From positions 62,001-126,000 of the forward strand of contig NZ_JNXI01000013.1 of the NCBI RefSeq assembly GCF_000717055.1: a stretch of 64,000 bases of DNA, read 5' to 3'. Of this stretch, positions 16,137 to 23,566 are shown piece after piece. This DNA is from Streptomyces iakyrus. Its GTDB lineage: Bacteria; Actinomycetota; Actinomycetes; Streptomycetales; Streptomycetaceae. Under the pieces are notes generated by a model. That model was not told the origin of the DNA. It ran no database searches and saw only the letters and a program-made list of their open reading frames with translations. Each line of letters opens with the position of its first letter. The stretch's first letter is position 1. Made by a program: the position numbers and the translations under genes.

Positions 16137-16358
16137 GTGCGCCTTGCGCGAATGTGGCGGTGCCTCTGGGAGGCACTTCGATCCAGGTGGGCAGAGGCAG
16201 GAGGACACTCCGCCAAAGCCTTCGGAGCAGTGCTCGCGTGGTTTCGGTCTCTTAAGACCAGCGACCGCGTGCAGTGCTGGTTCCACCAGGTGTCGGTCCA
16301 GGTAGTTGCAGCTACCACTTCCGCCGTCCTGGTCTGGGCACTGACACGCGGTCGCTAA
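16137..16358 (+). CDS. possible small basic/membrane protein of the AICE
   Basis: A 73-residue open frame from GTG with GAGAAGGGA about 8 nt upstream. It is basic and Trp-rich at the start (RLARMWRCLWEALRSRWAEAG) and ends with a hydrophobic stretch (VSVQVVAATTSAVLVWAL) that could cross the membrane. The 12-bp inverted repeat at 16260/16345 lies inside it, the second arm overlapping the last codons. No family is recognised and the frame could be fortuitous. Confidence 0.3.
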   Translation: MRLARMWRCLWEALRSRWAEAGGHSAKAFGAVLAWFRSLKTSDRVQCWFHQVSVQVVAATTSAVLVWALTRGR

Positions 16359-16695
16359 ATCACAGGGACGGCCCCTCGCTCTGCACCGACATGTGGCGCG
16401 GGGGGCTCGACCACCAGGGCGGCAGCCAGGCAACTGAAGCCCAACCCCACCCCAGCGCATCTCCAGATGCGCTCGATGTGACACGAGATTAGCGCGCGCC
16501 CCAATTAGCGCGCAGGCCGTTTCACAAAGTTGCCAACTTAATTTGAATCTAACTCGGCATCTAAGTCTGCAACTATTTGAGTGTACATGCGTTCACTCAA
16601 ATGGGATTGCGCACGTCTCTCAGGTCGTGCCCCACTCGTGCCCGATGGAGCGGGAAGCCACGGGGAACACCGGGCAACCTCAGGGCACCCGACGC

Positions 16696-16737
16696 GAGAG
16701 CGGCCCCTCACCAACTACCAGGTCAGGGGCCGTTCTC
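16696..16737 (-). terminator. hairpin just downstream of tRNA-Ser inside the element
   Basis: Arms 16696-16708 and 16725-16737 pair over 13 bp with one G-T wobble around a 16-nt loop. It lies 13 bp beyond the tRNA 3' end on the element side and could end the tRNA transcript now that the native terminator (7982-8018) is 8.7 kb away. No T-run follows. Confidence 0.55.
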
Positions 16738-16749
16738 ACTGCTCGTGAA

Positions 16750-16806
16750 GCGGAGGCGGTGGGATTTGAACCCACGGTGACATCGCTGCCACGACGGTTT
16801 TCAAGA
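16750..16806. other. right attachment repeat (attR core) inside tRNA-Ser
   Basis: This copy is identical over 57 bp to 8041-8097. It supplies the 3' part of tRNA-Ser(UGA) up to the anticodon loop, so the tRNA gene remains complete after integration. Confidence 0.93.
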
Positions 16807-16837
16807 CCGTTCCCTTAGGCCGCTCGGGCACGCCTCC
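16751..16837 (-). tRNA. tRNA-Ser(UGA)
   Basis: 87 nt on the minus strand. The acceptor stem GGAGGCG (16837-16831) pairs with CGCCTCC (16758-16752), and 16751 is a G discriminator; CCA is not encoded. The anticodon loop is CTTGAAA with anticodon TGA at 16803-16801, and there is a long variable arm typical of serine tRNAs. It is the integration target of the AICE. Confidence 0.97.
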
Positions 16838-16900
16838 CCGCGCCGGCCGTGATCGGCGGCGCGGGGACAAGGGTAACGGGTCGGTGCGGGCGGGTGGGGG

Positions 16901-18328
16901 TCAGTTGTCGCCGACGCGGGATCCCAGGGTGACCTCGGCCGTACGCTGCTTGCCGCCGCGCTCGTAGGTGATCGTGACCTTGTCGCCGGGCTGGTGGGTC
17001 CAGATCTCGCCGATCAGGGTGGGGCCGGAGTCGATGACCCGGTCGTCGAGCTTGATGATGACGTCGCCCGGCTTGAGGCCCGCCTTCGCGGCCGGACCGC
17101 CCGGCTCCACCGGAGCCGCGCCGCCCGCGCCCTGGTCGGTGATCTGCGCGCCGTCGGAGCTGTCGTCCAGGGAGACGGAAGCGCCGATCTTCGCGTAGAC
17201 CGGCTTGCCGTTCTTGATCAGCTCCTGGGCCACGTACTTGGCCTGGTTGATCGGGATGGCGAAGCCCAGGCCGATCGAGCCCGACTGCCCGGTGCCGAAG
17301 CCGCCGTTGCCGGTGGACTGGATCGCGGAGTTGATTCCGATGACGTTCCCCCGCGCGTCCAGCAGCGGACCGCCGGAGTTGCCCGGGTTGATCGAGGCGT
17401 CGGTCTGCAGGGCGCTCATGTACGACGCCTGGCTGCCGCTGCCGTCACTGGAGGCCACCGGGCGGTTCTTGGCGCTGATGATGCCCGTCGTCACCGTGTC
17501 GGACAGGCCGAACGGGGCGCCGATCGCGATGGTCGAGTCGCCGACGGCCACCTTGTCCGAGTCGCCGAGGGTGAGCGGCTTCAGGTCGGAGGGGGCGTCC
17601 TTGAGCTTGATGACCGCCACGTCGTAGCCCTGCGCGTGACCGACTACCTCGGCGTCGTACTTCTTGCCGCTCGGGAAGGTCGCCGTGAGCTTGCCGCCGT
17701 CCACCGCGTCCGCCACCACGTGGTTGTTGGTGACGATGTGGCCCTGCTTGTCGAAGACGAAGCCGGTGCCGGTGCCGCCCTCGCCGCTGTTGCTCTCGGC
17801 CTCGATCGTGACCGTGCTGGGCAGCGCCTTCGCGGCGACGCCCGCGGTCGTGCCCGGGTCGCGCTTGACGTCGCCGCCGTTCGCGGAGGCCGAGACCGTC
17901 GTGGAGCCGGTGCTCTCGTCGTTGTCCTTCGCCAGCACGTAGCCGAGCCCGCCGCCCATGCCGCCCGCGACCAGCGCCGCCACCAGGACCGCGGCGACCA
18001 GACCACCGCGTCCGCGGCCGGACTTCGGCGCCGGCTGCTGGTACGACGAACCCCAGCCGCCCGGACCGGACCCGGAACCGCCGTCGCCGTAGGGGGCGGT
18101 CGGGGGCGGGGGCGGGGGCCAGGACGGGTCGGGGGCGGAGGAGGAGGCGCCGGGGTGACCGGCGTCACCGGAGGCGCCCGGGCCCTGAGGGGCCTGCCCC
18201 TGGGCGTCCTGCCCGTACGGCCCCTGAGGAGCCTGTGTCTGGGGCGCCGGAGCAGCGGGAGCGTCCACCGGCACGGGGGGTGCGGACGGGGCGGGGGGTA
18301 CCGCGGTGCCCTCGTTCTCGGTGCTCAC
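16901..18328 (-). CDS. htrA: HtrA/DegP-like membrane-anchored serine protease with PDZ domain
   Basis: 475 residues. A Pro/Gly/Gln-rich cytosolic N-terminus (1-105) leads to one membrane helix (about 108-132, LVAAVLVAALVAGGMGGGLGYVLA). The extracytoplasmic trypsin-like domain has the triad H203 (VTNNHVV), D236 (YDVAVIKL) and S318 (NPGNSGGP). A single PDZ domain follows (about 375-465, AKAGLKPGDVIIKLDDRVI). GTG start with AGGAGAG 8 nt upstream. Such proteases degrade misfolded exported proteins; in Streptomyces, HtrA genes are known to respond to secretion stress through CssRS, but no CssR site was identified here. It is divergent from the GDPD gene. Confidence 0.93.
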   Translation of the reverse strand: MSTENEGTAVPPAPSAPPVPVDAPAAPAPQTQAPQGPYGQDAQGQAPQGPGASGDAGHPGASSSAPDPSWPPPPPPTAPYGDGGSGSGPGGWGSSYQQPAPKSGRGRGGLVAAVLVAALVAGGMGGGLGYVLAKDNDESTGSTTVSASANGGDVKRDPGTTAGVAAKALPSTVTIEAESNSGEGGTGTGFVFDKQGHIVTNNHVVADAVDGGKLTATFPSGKKYDAEVVGHAQGYDVAVIKLKDAPSDLKPLTLGDSDKVAVGDSTIAIGAPFGLSDTVTTGIISAKNRPVASSDGSGSQASYMSALQTDASINPGNSGGPLLDARGNVIGINSAIQSTGNGGFGTGQSGSIGLGFAIPINQAKYVAQELIKNGKPVYAKIGASVSLDDSSDGAQITDQGAGGAAPVEPGGPAAKAGLKPGDVIIKLDDRVIDSGPTLIGEIWTHQPGDKVTITYERGGKQRTAEVTLGSRVGDN

Positions 18329-18617
18329 AGCTTCTCTCCTAGATCCACGGCTGTTTGTCCGGGTCGCACTCGGTCACGCTTTTTCACGCCGGTCGACGGG
18401 TCCGGCGCGATGGAGCTGTGCTTGTCCCTTTGTATGCCGTCAGCTTTTCCCACCGGCCGTCAGAGCACCATAAGCGGTGGCTGTGCGTCCGGGGTCATTC
18501 TTTATATAGGTCATTACTAGCGAAAAGGATGCAATCCCAATGCCTCCGTCCGGACCTGCGCATCCGTCGAGTCCGTCCGACCGGACGCGTACCCGCACTC
18601 GGTGGCACCATGACGCG

Positions 18618-19445
18618 GTGACCCACGCACGACAGCACGTGATTCAAGTCGTCGCCCACCGCGGAGCCTCCGAGGACGCCCCGGAACACACCCTGGCCGC
18701 GTACACCAAGGCGATCGAGGACGGCGCGGACGCCCTCGAATGCGATGTGCGCCTCACCGCCGACGGCCACCTGGTGTGCGTACACGACCGCCGGATCAAC
18801 CGTACGTCCAACGGCCGCGGAGCGGTCTCCGCGCTGGAGCTCGCCGATCTCGCCGCCCTGGACTTCGGCTCCTGGAAGACGGGCGAGGCCTGGAAGGGAC
18901 GCGACGAGGAACCCGACTGGGAGCACCGCCCGGAGGATCGCGAGGCGACCTCCGTCCTCACCCTGGAGCGGCTGCTGGAACTCGTCGCCGACGCCGGGCG
19001 CCGCGTGGAACTGGCCATCGAGACCAAGCACCCCACCCGCTGGGCGGGCCAGGTGGAGGACCGGCTGCTGGTCCTGCTGAAGCGGTTCGGCCTCGACGCC
19101 CCGGCCTCCGCGGAGGAGTCACAGGTGCGGGTCATGAGCTTCTCGGCCCGTTCGCTGCACCGCGTGCGCGCCGCCTCGCCGACGCTTCCGACGGTCTACC
19201 TGACGCAGTTCCCCTCACCCCGGCTGCGCGACGGACGGCTGCCCCCGGGCGTGCGGATCGCGGGCCCCTCCATCCGGATCGTGCGCAACCACCCCACATA
19301 CATCGAGCGCCTGAAGCAGTCCGGGCACCGGGTGCACGTGTGGACCGTGAACGAGCCCGCGGACGTGGATCACTGCGTCGGGCTGGGCGTCGACGCCATC
19401 ATCACCAACCGCCCGCGCGCGGTGCTGGACCAGCTCGGCCGCTGA
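18618..19445 (+). CDS. glycerophosphodiester phosphodiesterase
   Basis: 275 residues of GDPD TIM-barrel type, hydrolysing glycerophosphodiesters to glycerol-3-phosphate and an alcohol. Catalytic and metal motifs: VVAHRGASEDAPEHT (general-acid/base His near residue 14), LECDVRLTADGHLVCVHD (Glu/Asp metal ligands and second His), ELAIETK, and VHVWTVNEPADVDHCVGLGVDAIITNRP at the end of the barrel. GTG at 18618 is preferred. An in-frame ATG at 18540 would add a low-complexity Pro/Arg/Thr segment. No signal peptide with the GTG start, so likely cytoplasmic. Confidence 0.9.
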   Translation: MTHARQHVIQVVAHRGASEDAPEHTLAAYTKAIEDGADALECDVRLTADGHLVCVHDRRINRTSNGRGAVSALELADLAALDFGSWKTGEAWKGRDEEPDWEHRPEDREATSVLTLERLLELVADAGRRVELAIETKHPTRWAGQVEDRLLVLLKRFGLDAPASAEESQVRVMSFSARSLHRVRAASPTLPTVYLTQFPSPRLRDGRLPPGVRIAGPSIRIVRNHPTYIERLKQSGHRVHVWTVNEPADVDHCVGLGVDAIITNRPRAVLDQLGR

Positions 19446-19625
19446 CGCACGGCATCGGCCCGGCGCAGGTGTCGCCAACCCCTCAAGTCACACCAGACCC
19501 ACGCACACCTCTTGACCCCGTACCCCGACGAACGGGATCCTCCCATCTCGGCCACACCGACGGTTTCCAGCCAGGTGATTACAGGGAGTGCTCCGGCGCG
19601 TTCGATCCGTATTCGGTCGTGGTGA

Positions 19626-20264
19626 ATGCGTCATGGGACGTGGATTGGCCGGTTTCCGGTACAGGCCAATGGGGCATCCACACCGTGGCGTGGGGCGAAG
19701 GAGGTCTCGGGGGTGGCGTTGGTGGTGGCACAGGAGGTGCCCACGTCGTCGAGCATGGCCGTACCCCATGGCCCTGCGGGCGTGGGGGAAGCGCGACACC
19801 GGATGCGTACGCAGTTGCGCGGAGGCGGAGTCGCGGAATCGGTCATCGACGACGCCGTACTGATCCTTTCCGAACTCTTGAGCAACGCGTGCAAGCACGG
19901 CAGACCCCTGGGCGACGCGCTGTCCGGTGACGGAGACGTCCGTGCCGCCTGGCGCGTGGACCCGGCCGGCCGGCTCATCGTCGAGGTCACGGACGGCGGC
20001 GGCCCGACCCGCCCCGCCCCCGCGACCCCGTCGGTCACGGCGCACGGCGGCCGCGGACTGAACATCATCACCGCGCTCGCCGACGACTGGGGCGTACGCG
20101 ACGACATCCGCGGCGAGGTCACCGTGTGGGTCATCGTCCACGAGGACGTCCACGACCCGGACGCGGGCCACCGCCGCGACGACTTCGCGACGCGGGTCGC
20201 CGCCCCCGCGGTCTCCCGGATACCCGGGCTGGACTTCGCGGACGCCTTCGACGACATGGACTGA
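19626..20264 (+). CDS. RsbW/anti-sigma-type histidine-kinase-like ATPase
   Basis: 212 residues. The GHKL ATP-binding fold is visible from about residue 75: VIDDAVLILSELLSNACKHG (N box), LIVEVTDGGGPTRP (G1 box), then GGRGLNIITALADDWGV (G2 box). The N-terminal 60 residues are not clearly conserved, so the true start may be internal. Stand-alone proteins of this type in Streptomyces usually act as anti-sigma or anti-anti-sigma regulators, or serve developmental signalling. No partner sigma factor is adjacent. A second, unrelated-length member lies at 29860-30324. Confidence 0.85.
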   Translation: MRHGTWIGRFPVQANGASTPWRGAKEVSGVALVVAQEVPTSSSMAVPHGPAGVGEARHRMRTQLRGGGVAESVIDDAVLILSELLSNACKHGRPLGDALSGDGDVRAAWRVDPAGRLIVEVTDGGGPTRPAPATPSVTAHGGRGLNIITALADDWGVRDDIRGEVTVWVIVHEDVHDPDAGHRRDDFATRVAAPAVSRIPGLDFADAFDDMD

Positions 20265-20265
20265 C

Positions 20266-20374
20266 GCGTACGACGACCGGCGCTGAGCGTGTACGACGAC
20301 CGGCGCTGAGCGTGTACGACGACCGGGGTGAGCGCGTACGCCGGCCGGGGTGAGCGCGTACGCCGCGCTGGTGA
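20266..20374. repeat. five imperfect 21-23-bp tandem repeats
   Basis: Directly after the ATPase stop codon, five head-to-tail units begin at 20266, 20287, 20310, 20332 and 20354. The early units read GCGTGTACGACGACCGGCGCTGA and the later ones GCGCGTACGCCGGCCGGGGTGA. Each ends in TGA and each is distinct from its neighbours by a few changes. A DnaA-box match (TTGTCCACA, 20381-20389) follows. No protein is encoded. Confidence 0.8.
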
Positions 20375-20463
20375 GGGTGTTTGTCCACAGGGCCCGGTGA
20401 CCGGGGGCACGAACGGCTAGGCTCGCGACCGTACGAGACGAGCCGTAACCGGGAGACCCACCG

Positions 20464-21453
20464 ATGGCCAAGAAGCGACCCCAGACGAAGGCCAAGCGCC
20501 CGCAGACCACGGGCGGGGCCCGCACCGCAGGTGCTGATGGAGACGTTCCGGTCGTCGGCGCCCGTGAACCCTGCCCCTGCGGCAGCGGCCGCCGCTACAA
20601 GGCCTGTCACGGCCGGGCCGCCTCCCACGCCGCGACCGAGCTGGTGCACCGGCCCTTCGAGGGCCTGCCCGGCGAGTGCGACTGGGTGGCCCTGCGCGAA
20701 CTGGTTCCGGCGGCCACGGTCGAGCTGACCCTCAAGGACGGCCTGCCCGAGGGCGTCCCCGCGGTCACGCTCGCCACGGTCCTGCCGATGGCCTGGCCCG
20801 CCCTGCGCCGCGACGACGGCTCGGTCCTGCTCGGCCTGCAGAACGACACCTCCTCCGGCGACATCAGCCGCGACCTCGCCGACACGCTCCAGCGCGCCCT
20901 GGAAGCCCAGCCCGGCACGCCCGTCCAGGGCCGCCGCGCCCCGGCCGACAGCCCGCGGCTGCAGGATCTGCTCGACCCCGAGGGCGCGTTCGAGCCAGAA
21001 GTGCACAGCGGCTTCGAGTTCTGGGTCCCGGACCCGGAGAACGCCACGCCCGACGTCACCGCCTCCCTTGAGCGGGCCAACTCCGCGGCCATCCCGACCG
21101 TCAAACTCCAGGGCGTGGACGCCGCGTACTGGTGCGAGACGCCGGAGAAAAACCATCTGCGGTGGGTCATGCCGCACGCCGAGGAGCTGCTTCTGGACGC
21201 CCTCGCGCGGCTGCACGCCGCGGGCCGCTCCAGCCTGGGCGAGGGCACCCGCCTGGTCGGCTCCTTCCGCGCTCACGGGCTCACGGTGCCGGTCTGGGAC
21301 CTGCCGAGCGGGGTCACGGCCGAGGATGTGGAGAAGCCCGCGGCGGAGTTCGCCGAGCGCCTCGCCGCCGCCCTGGCGACGGACGCGCCGCTCACCGCGG
21401 AGGAGCGCCGCGCCCGCGGCGGTCTCACCAACCGGCAGGTCACGCTCAGCTGA
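20464..21453 (+). CDS. SEC-C motif protein (DUF5926-like)
   Basis: 329 residues. A Lys/Arg-rich N-terminus (AKKRPQTKAKRPQTT) is followed by the SEC-C zinc motif EPCPCGSGRRYKACHG (about residues 35-50). A long alpha/beta domain fills the rest (LVPAATVELTLKDGLPEGVP, GFEFWVPDPENATPD). SEC-C motifs bind zinc and contact SecB or nucleic acids in other proteins, but this family has no established function. GTG/ATG choice is clear: ATG at 20464 with GGGAGA upstream. A strong small-RNA/terminator hairpin lies 150 bp downstream. Confidence 0.85.
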   Translation: MAKKRPQTKAKRPQTTGGARTAGADGDVPVVGAREPCPCGSGRRYKACHGRAASHAATELVHRPFEGLPGECDWVALRELVPAATVELTLKDGLPEGVPAVTLATVLPMAWPALRRDDGSVLLGLQNDTSSGDISRDLADTLQRALEAQPGTPVQGRRAPADSPRLQDLLDPEGAFEPEVHSGFEFWVPDPENATPDVTASLERANSAAIPTVKLQGVDAAYWCETPEKNHLRWVMPHAEELLLDALARLHAAGRSSLGEGTRLVGSFRAHGLTVPVWDLPSGVTAEDVEKPAAEFAERLAAALATDAPLTAEERRARGGLTNRQVTLS

Positions 21454-21602
21454 CGCCCGCCCCGGCGCCCGGCCGGCCGGTCCGCCGGCGGGCCGGGCCG
21501 TCGCGTCCGGGAAGACCACAACTCCCGTTGCGGACAAGCCAGTCGGTGACCGGAAAGGCGAGTTCGAATTTGCGAACCGCCGATCTCTTGTTACCGTTCC
21601 TG

Positions 21603-21650
21603 TAGCCCGGTTGCTGGTGCATCCCCCGTCGCCAGCAACCGGGTCTTTTC
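21603..21650 (+). ncRNA. candidate small hairpin RNA with C-rich loop (copy A)
   Basis: A perfect 12-bp stem (21606-21617 with 21632-21643) carries the 14-nt loop TGCATCCCCCGTCG and runs into TCTTTTC. Upstream are a TTGCGA -35-like hexamer (21570-21575) and an extended -10 (TG-T-TACCGT, 21592-21597) with 16 bp between the hexamers, giving a start near 21603 and a transcript under 50 nt. The same loop, closing pairs and promoter block occur at 1163-1213 on the minus strand, while stems differ with pairing kept. The accessible C-run could pair with G-rich ribosome-binding sites; this is inference. Confidence 0.65.
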
Positions 21651-21696
21651 GTGTCCGCTTCCGTTCACGGAACGCAGCGGCTTCCCAACTGCCCGT

Positions 21697-22344
21697 TCAC
21701 TCAGGCGAGTTGCTCCCCGAGCGCAGCAGCAGCGGGCCCCGCCCGCCCCGCTCGGCGAACTCCGTTACAGCCGTGTACGCCGCCGGATCCCCGCGCGTCG
21801 GCTCCCGGGGCGTCTCACACGTCCCCGGCGCGTCCTCCGCCCTCACGGCGCACGTCATCCGCACGCTCCGGTCGTCGGGACCCATCAGGCTCAGTACGGC
21901 GTCCAGTGCCTCGCCCGTCGCGTTGCGGTAGTAGGTGCGCGCCCAGGTCTCGGCGCCCCGCGTGACCACACAGGTCTGGGCCTCGATGCCGTCGGGCGAG
22001 GAGAGTCCGGGGCCGCAGCGCACGGCGGTCGACGGACCCGGGCCGGGCACAGGGCGGCCGGGGACGGGTGCCCCGGCCCCGGGGGCCTTGCCTTCGGCGC
22101 GCGGGGCGGGACGCAGGGCCCCGGAACCGGCCGCACGGCCATCGGCACCCACCGAACCCACCGACCCCGCGGCGCCCTTGGACCCCGAGGCACCCACAGA
22201 GCTCTTGGAACCCGGGGACCCCACGGGCCCCGCGGACGCCACCGCCAGTGGCAATGCGGCCGCGCACGCCGCCACGACGCCCGCGAGGGCGAACAGTCTG
22301 GTCTTTCGGGGATCCCGGGAGCGGCCCCGGGCATGACGCCGCAT
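21697..22344 (-). CDS. secreted protein of unknown function
   Basis: 215 residues. A typical signal peptide occupies the N-terminus: basic RRHARGRSRDPRKTR, then the hydrophobic LFALAGVVAACAAALPLAVASA with likely cleavage after ASA. A low-complexity Gly/Ser/Pro linker (about 40-105) leads to a small globular domain with four cysteines (CGPG, TCVV, TCAV, TCET) that probably form two disulfides. The rest contains WARTYYRNATGEALDAVLSLMGPDD. No known family is recognised. It is probably exported or wall-associated. Confidence 0.75.
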   Translation of the reverse strand: MRRHARGRSRDPRKTRLFALAGVVAACAAALPLAVASAGPVGSPGSKSSVGASGSKGAAGSVGSVGADGRAAGSGALRPAPRAEGKAPGAGAPVPGRPVPGPGPSTAVRCGPGLSSPDGIEAQTCVVTRGAETWARTYYRNATGEALDAVLSLMGPDDRSVRMTCAVRAEDAPGTCETPREPTRGDPAAYTAVTEFAERGGRGPLLLRSGSNSPE

Positions 22345-22399
22345 GGCTCCGGAACTTAACGCGCCGGGGCGGGCGCCGGGCTCGGCGCGCCCGACAGCC

Positions 22400-23062
22400 T
22401 TACAACTCGGGCGCGCTCACACCCGTACGAGTGAGGGCTTCGACGACGGCGTCCACCACGGCCTCGACATCGGGCACCCACGGCGAGGGCGAACCGGGCA
22501 GCGGCGCGCGCTCCCAGCGGATCCCGCCCTGGCCCGTCCCGGACGGGGGCAGGGCCAGGTAGCCGCCCTCGCCGTGGAAGCGGAGGGAGCCGGGCACGAA
22601 GTCCTTGGCGTAGAGCAGTTCGCCGAGCTCCTCCATGGAGTACGGCTTGACGAGGATCGCCCAGCGGGCGGGGGAGGCGACGACGGGGCCGAGCCGCATG
22701 CCCATCTCGTCGAGCGCCTTGAGGGCGCGGGCGGCCGGCAGGGCCGGCAGCGACACCGCGCAGGGCGCGTGGCCGCCGGTGGCCAGGACGATCGGCGCCG
22801 ACGGCCGGTTGCCCCACCACCAGCGCACCATGCGTTCGTCGGTGGTGGCCGCGAGGAGGCCGGGGTCGAAGGGGTGGGCGCCGGGCACCGTGCAGTCGGG
22901 GTCGGGGCAGCTGCAGCGGGAATGCCCCTGCGGGTCCGCCGCCACGCCCGGGAGTACGGGCCACTGCCATTCCGTCGCGTAGGTCAGGGCCGCGCCGATC
23001 AGCTCAGGCCCCTCGCTGCGCTGGGACAGGAGCCTGCGTCGCCTTCCGAGGATCTCGCGCAT
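22400..23062 (-). CDS. primase-polymerase-like protein
   Basis: 220 residues resembling the N-terminal half of bifunctional DNA primase/polymerase (Prim-Pol) domains: ALTYATEWQWPVLPG, a Cys/His cluster CSCPDPDCTVPGAHPFDP (possible zinc site), MVRWWWGNRPSAPIVLATG and a C-terminal RFHGEGGYLALPPSG. In complete Prim-Pol proteins similar segments bind DNA and nucleotide. The canonical D-x-D metal pair is not obvious, so catalytic activity is doubtful. ATG at 23062; it faces a 500-bp promoter region shared with the phosphatase gene. Confidence 0.7.
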   Translation of the reverse strand: MREILGRRRRLLSQRSEGPELIGAALTYATEWQWPVLPGVAADPQGHSRCSCPDPDCTVPGAHPFDPGLLAATTDERMVRWWWGNRPSAPIVLATGGHAPCAVSLPALPAARALKALDEMGMRLGPVVASPARWAILVKPYSMEELGELLYAKDFVPGSLRFHGEGGYLALPPSGTGQGGIRWERAPLPGSPSPWVPDVEAVVDAVVEALTRTGVSAPEL

Positions 23063-23566
23063 GAGCGCTCGTTCCTTTCCGTTGCACGCCTGGCAACACC
23101 GTGGTCCACATCACATCATGTGTCGATCACTTCACTGTGCGTACCTGTTGGCGCATCACACCCCTGCTGAAAGCAAGGGGAACCCCTATGGGTCGAGCTT
23201 CGGGCTGCCTCCGCGGCCGTCCCGCCCATACTGCGTCTGCCGAAAGCACGGGCGTGGCGTAGGGGTGGCGAAGTATGGCGTTTGCCGTCGCGCGTATTTC
23301 TCTCCGCCTCCGCCACGGGAGGATGGGGCACGGTCGTCGGTGGATAGGACGCCCGGTTCCGTCACCAGGTTCCGGGTGGTTCCCAACCACCCCTGGCCTT
23401 CACCGAGTACGTACCCATCACGACCGTTGTGACGCTCCGTCGAGCAAGCCCAGTCGACCGCAATAAGCCGTCCCCTGAGGCAGTTTTAAGCCAACTTTGC
23501 ATTTCCGCAAGAGGAAGGGGAGTTGTTCTCCCGGTCCTCATGGACACCAGGAATCCCGGCAGGACA
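23063..23566. other. 504-bp divergent intergenic region
   Basis: This gap separates the primase-like gene (leftward) from the GAF-phosphatase gene (rightward). It contains a strong hairpin at 23374-23392 (GGGTGGTT/AACCACCC) with partly paired CCAGG/CCTGG flanks, and comparatively AT-rich DNA at 23450-23515 (AGTTTTAAGCCAACTTTGC) where promoters would be expected. No convincing gene was found. Confidence 0.55.

Larger units (their letters stand above)
15520..16749. other. 1.2-kb largely non-coding right end of the AICE
   Basis: This stretch begins with a GCTCCGC-rich block (about 15555-15650) that gives only compositional reading frames. It then holds the nested inverted repeat (15804-15955), a possible small gene (16137-16358), a perfect 12-bp inverted repeat (16260-16271 with 16345-16356), an 18-bp palindrome (16455-16472) and the direct repeat ATTAGCGCGC at 16488 and 16504. 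It ends in a markedly AT-rich 100 bp containing ATTTGAGTG/CACTCAAAT arms (16575-16583, 16594-16602). The AT-rich end beside the att core is where integrase arm sites would be expected. Confidence 0.6.
8041..16806. mobile_element. integrative and conjugative element (AICE, pSAM2-like) in tRNA-Ser(UGA)
   Basis: A minimal actinomycete integrative and conjugative element of about 8.7 kb, flanked by perfect 57-bp direct repeats, the right one lying inside tRNA-Ser(UGA). It contains the standard modules: tyrosine integrase and excisionase at the left end, a RepSA-like rolling-circle initiator, SpdA/SpdB-like spread proteins, a single FtsK/SpoIIIE-type DNA pump for conjugation, and a divergent GntR repressor with clustered operators. 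No cargo genes of recognisable function are present. Int has all catalytic residues and Tra and Rep are full length, so the element looks intact and potentially mobile. The right 1.2 kb is mostly non-coding and rich in inverted repeats. Confidence 0.93.

Noticed and set aside
20266..20374. CRISPR array
   Set aside because: Units are contiguous with no spacers, and no cas genes are in the window.
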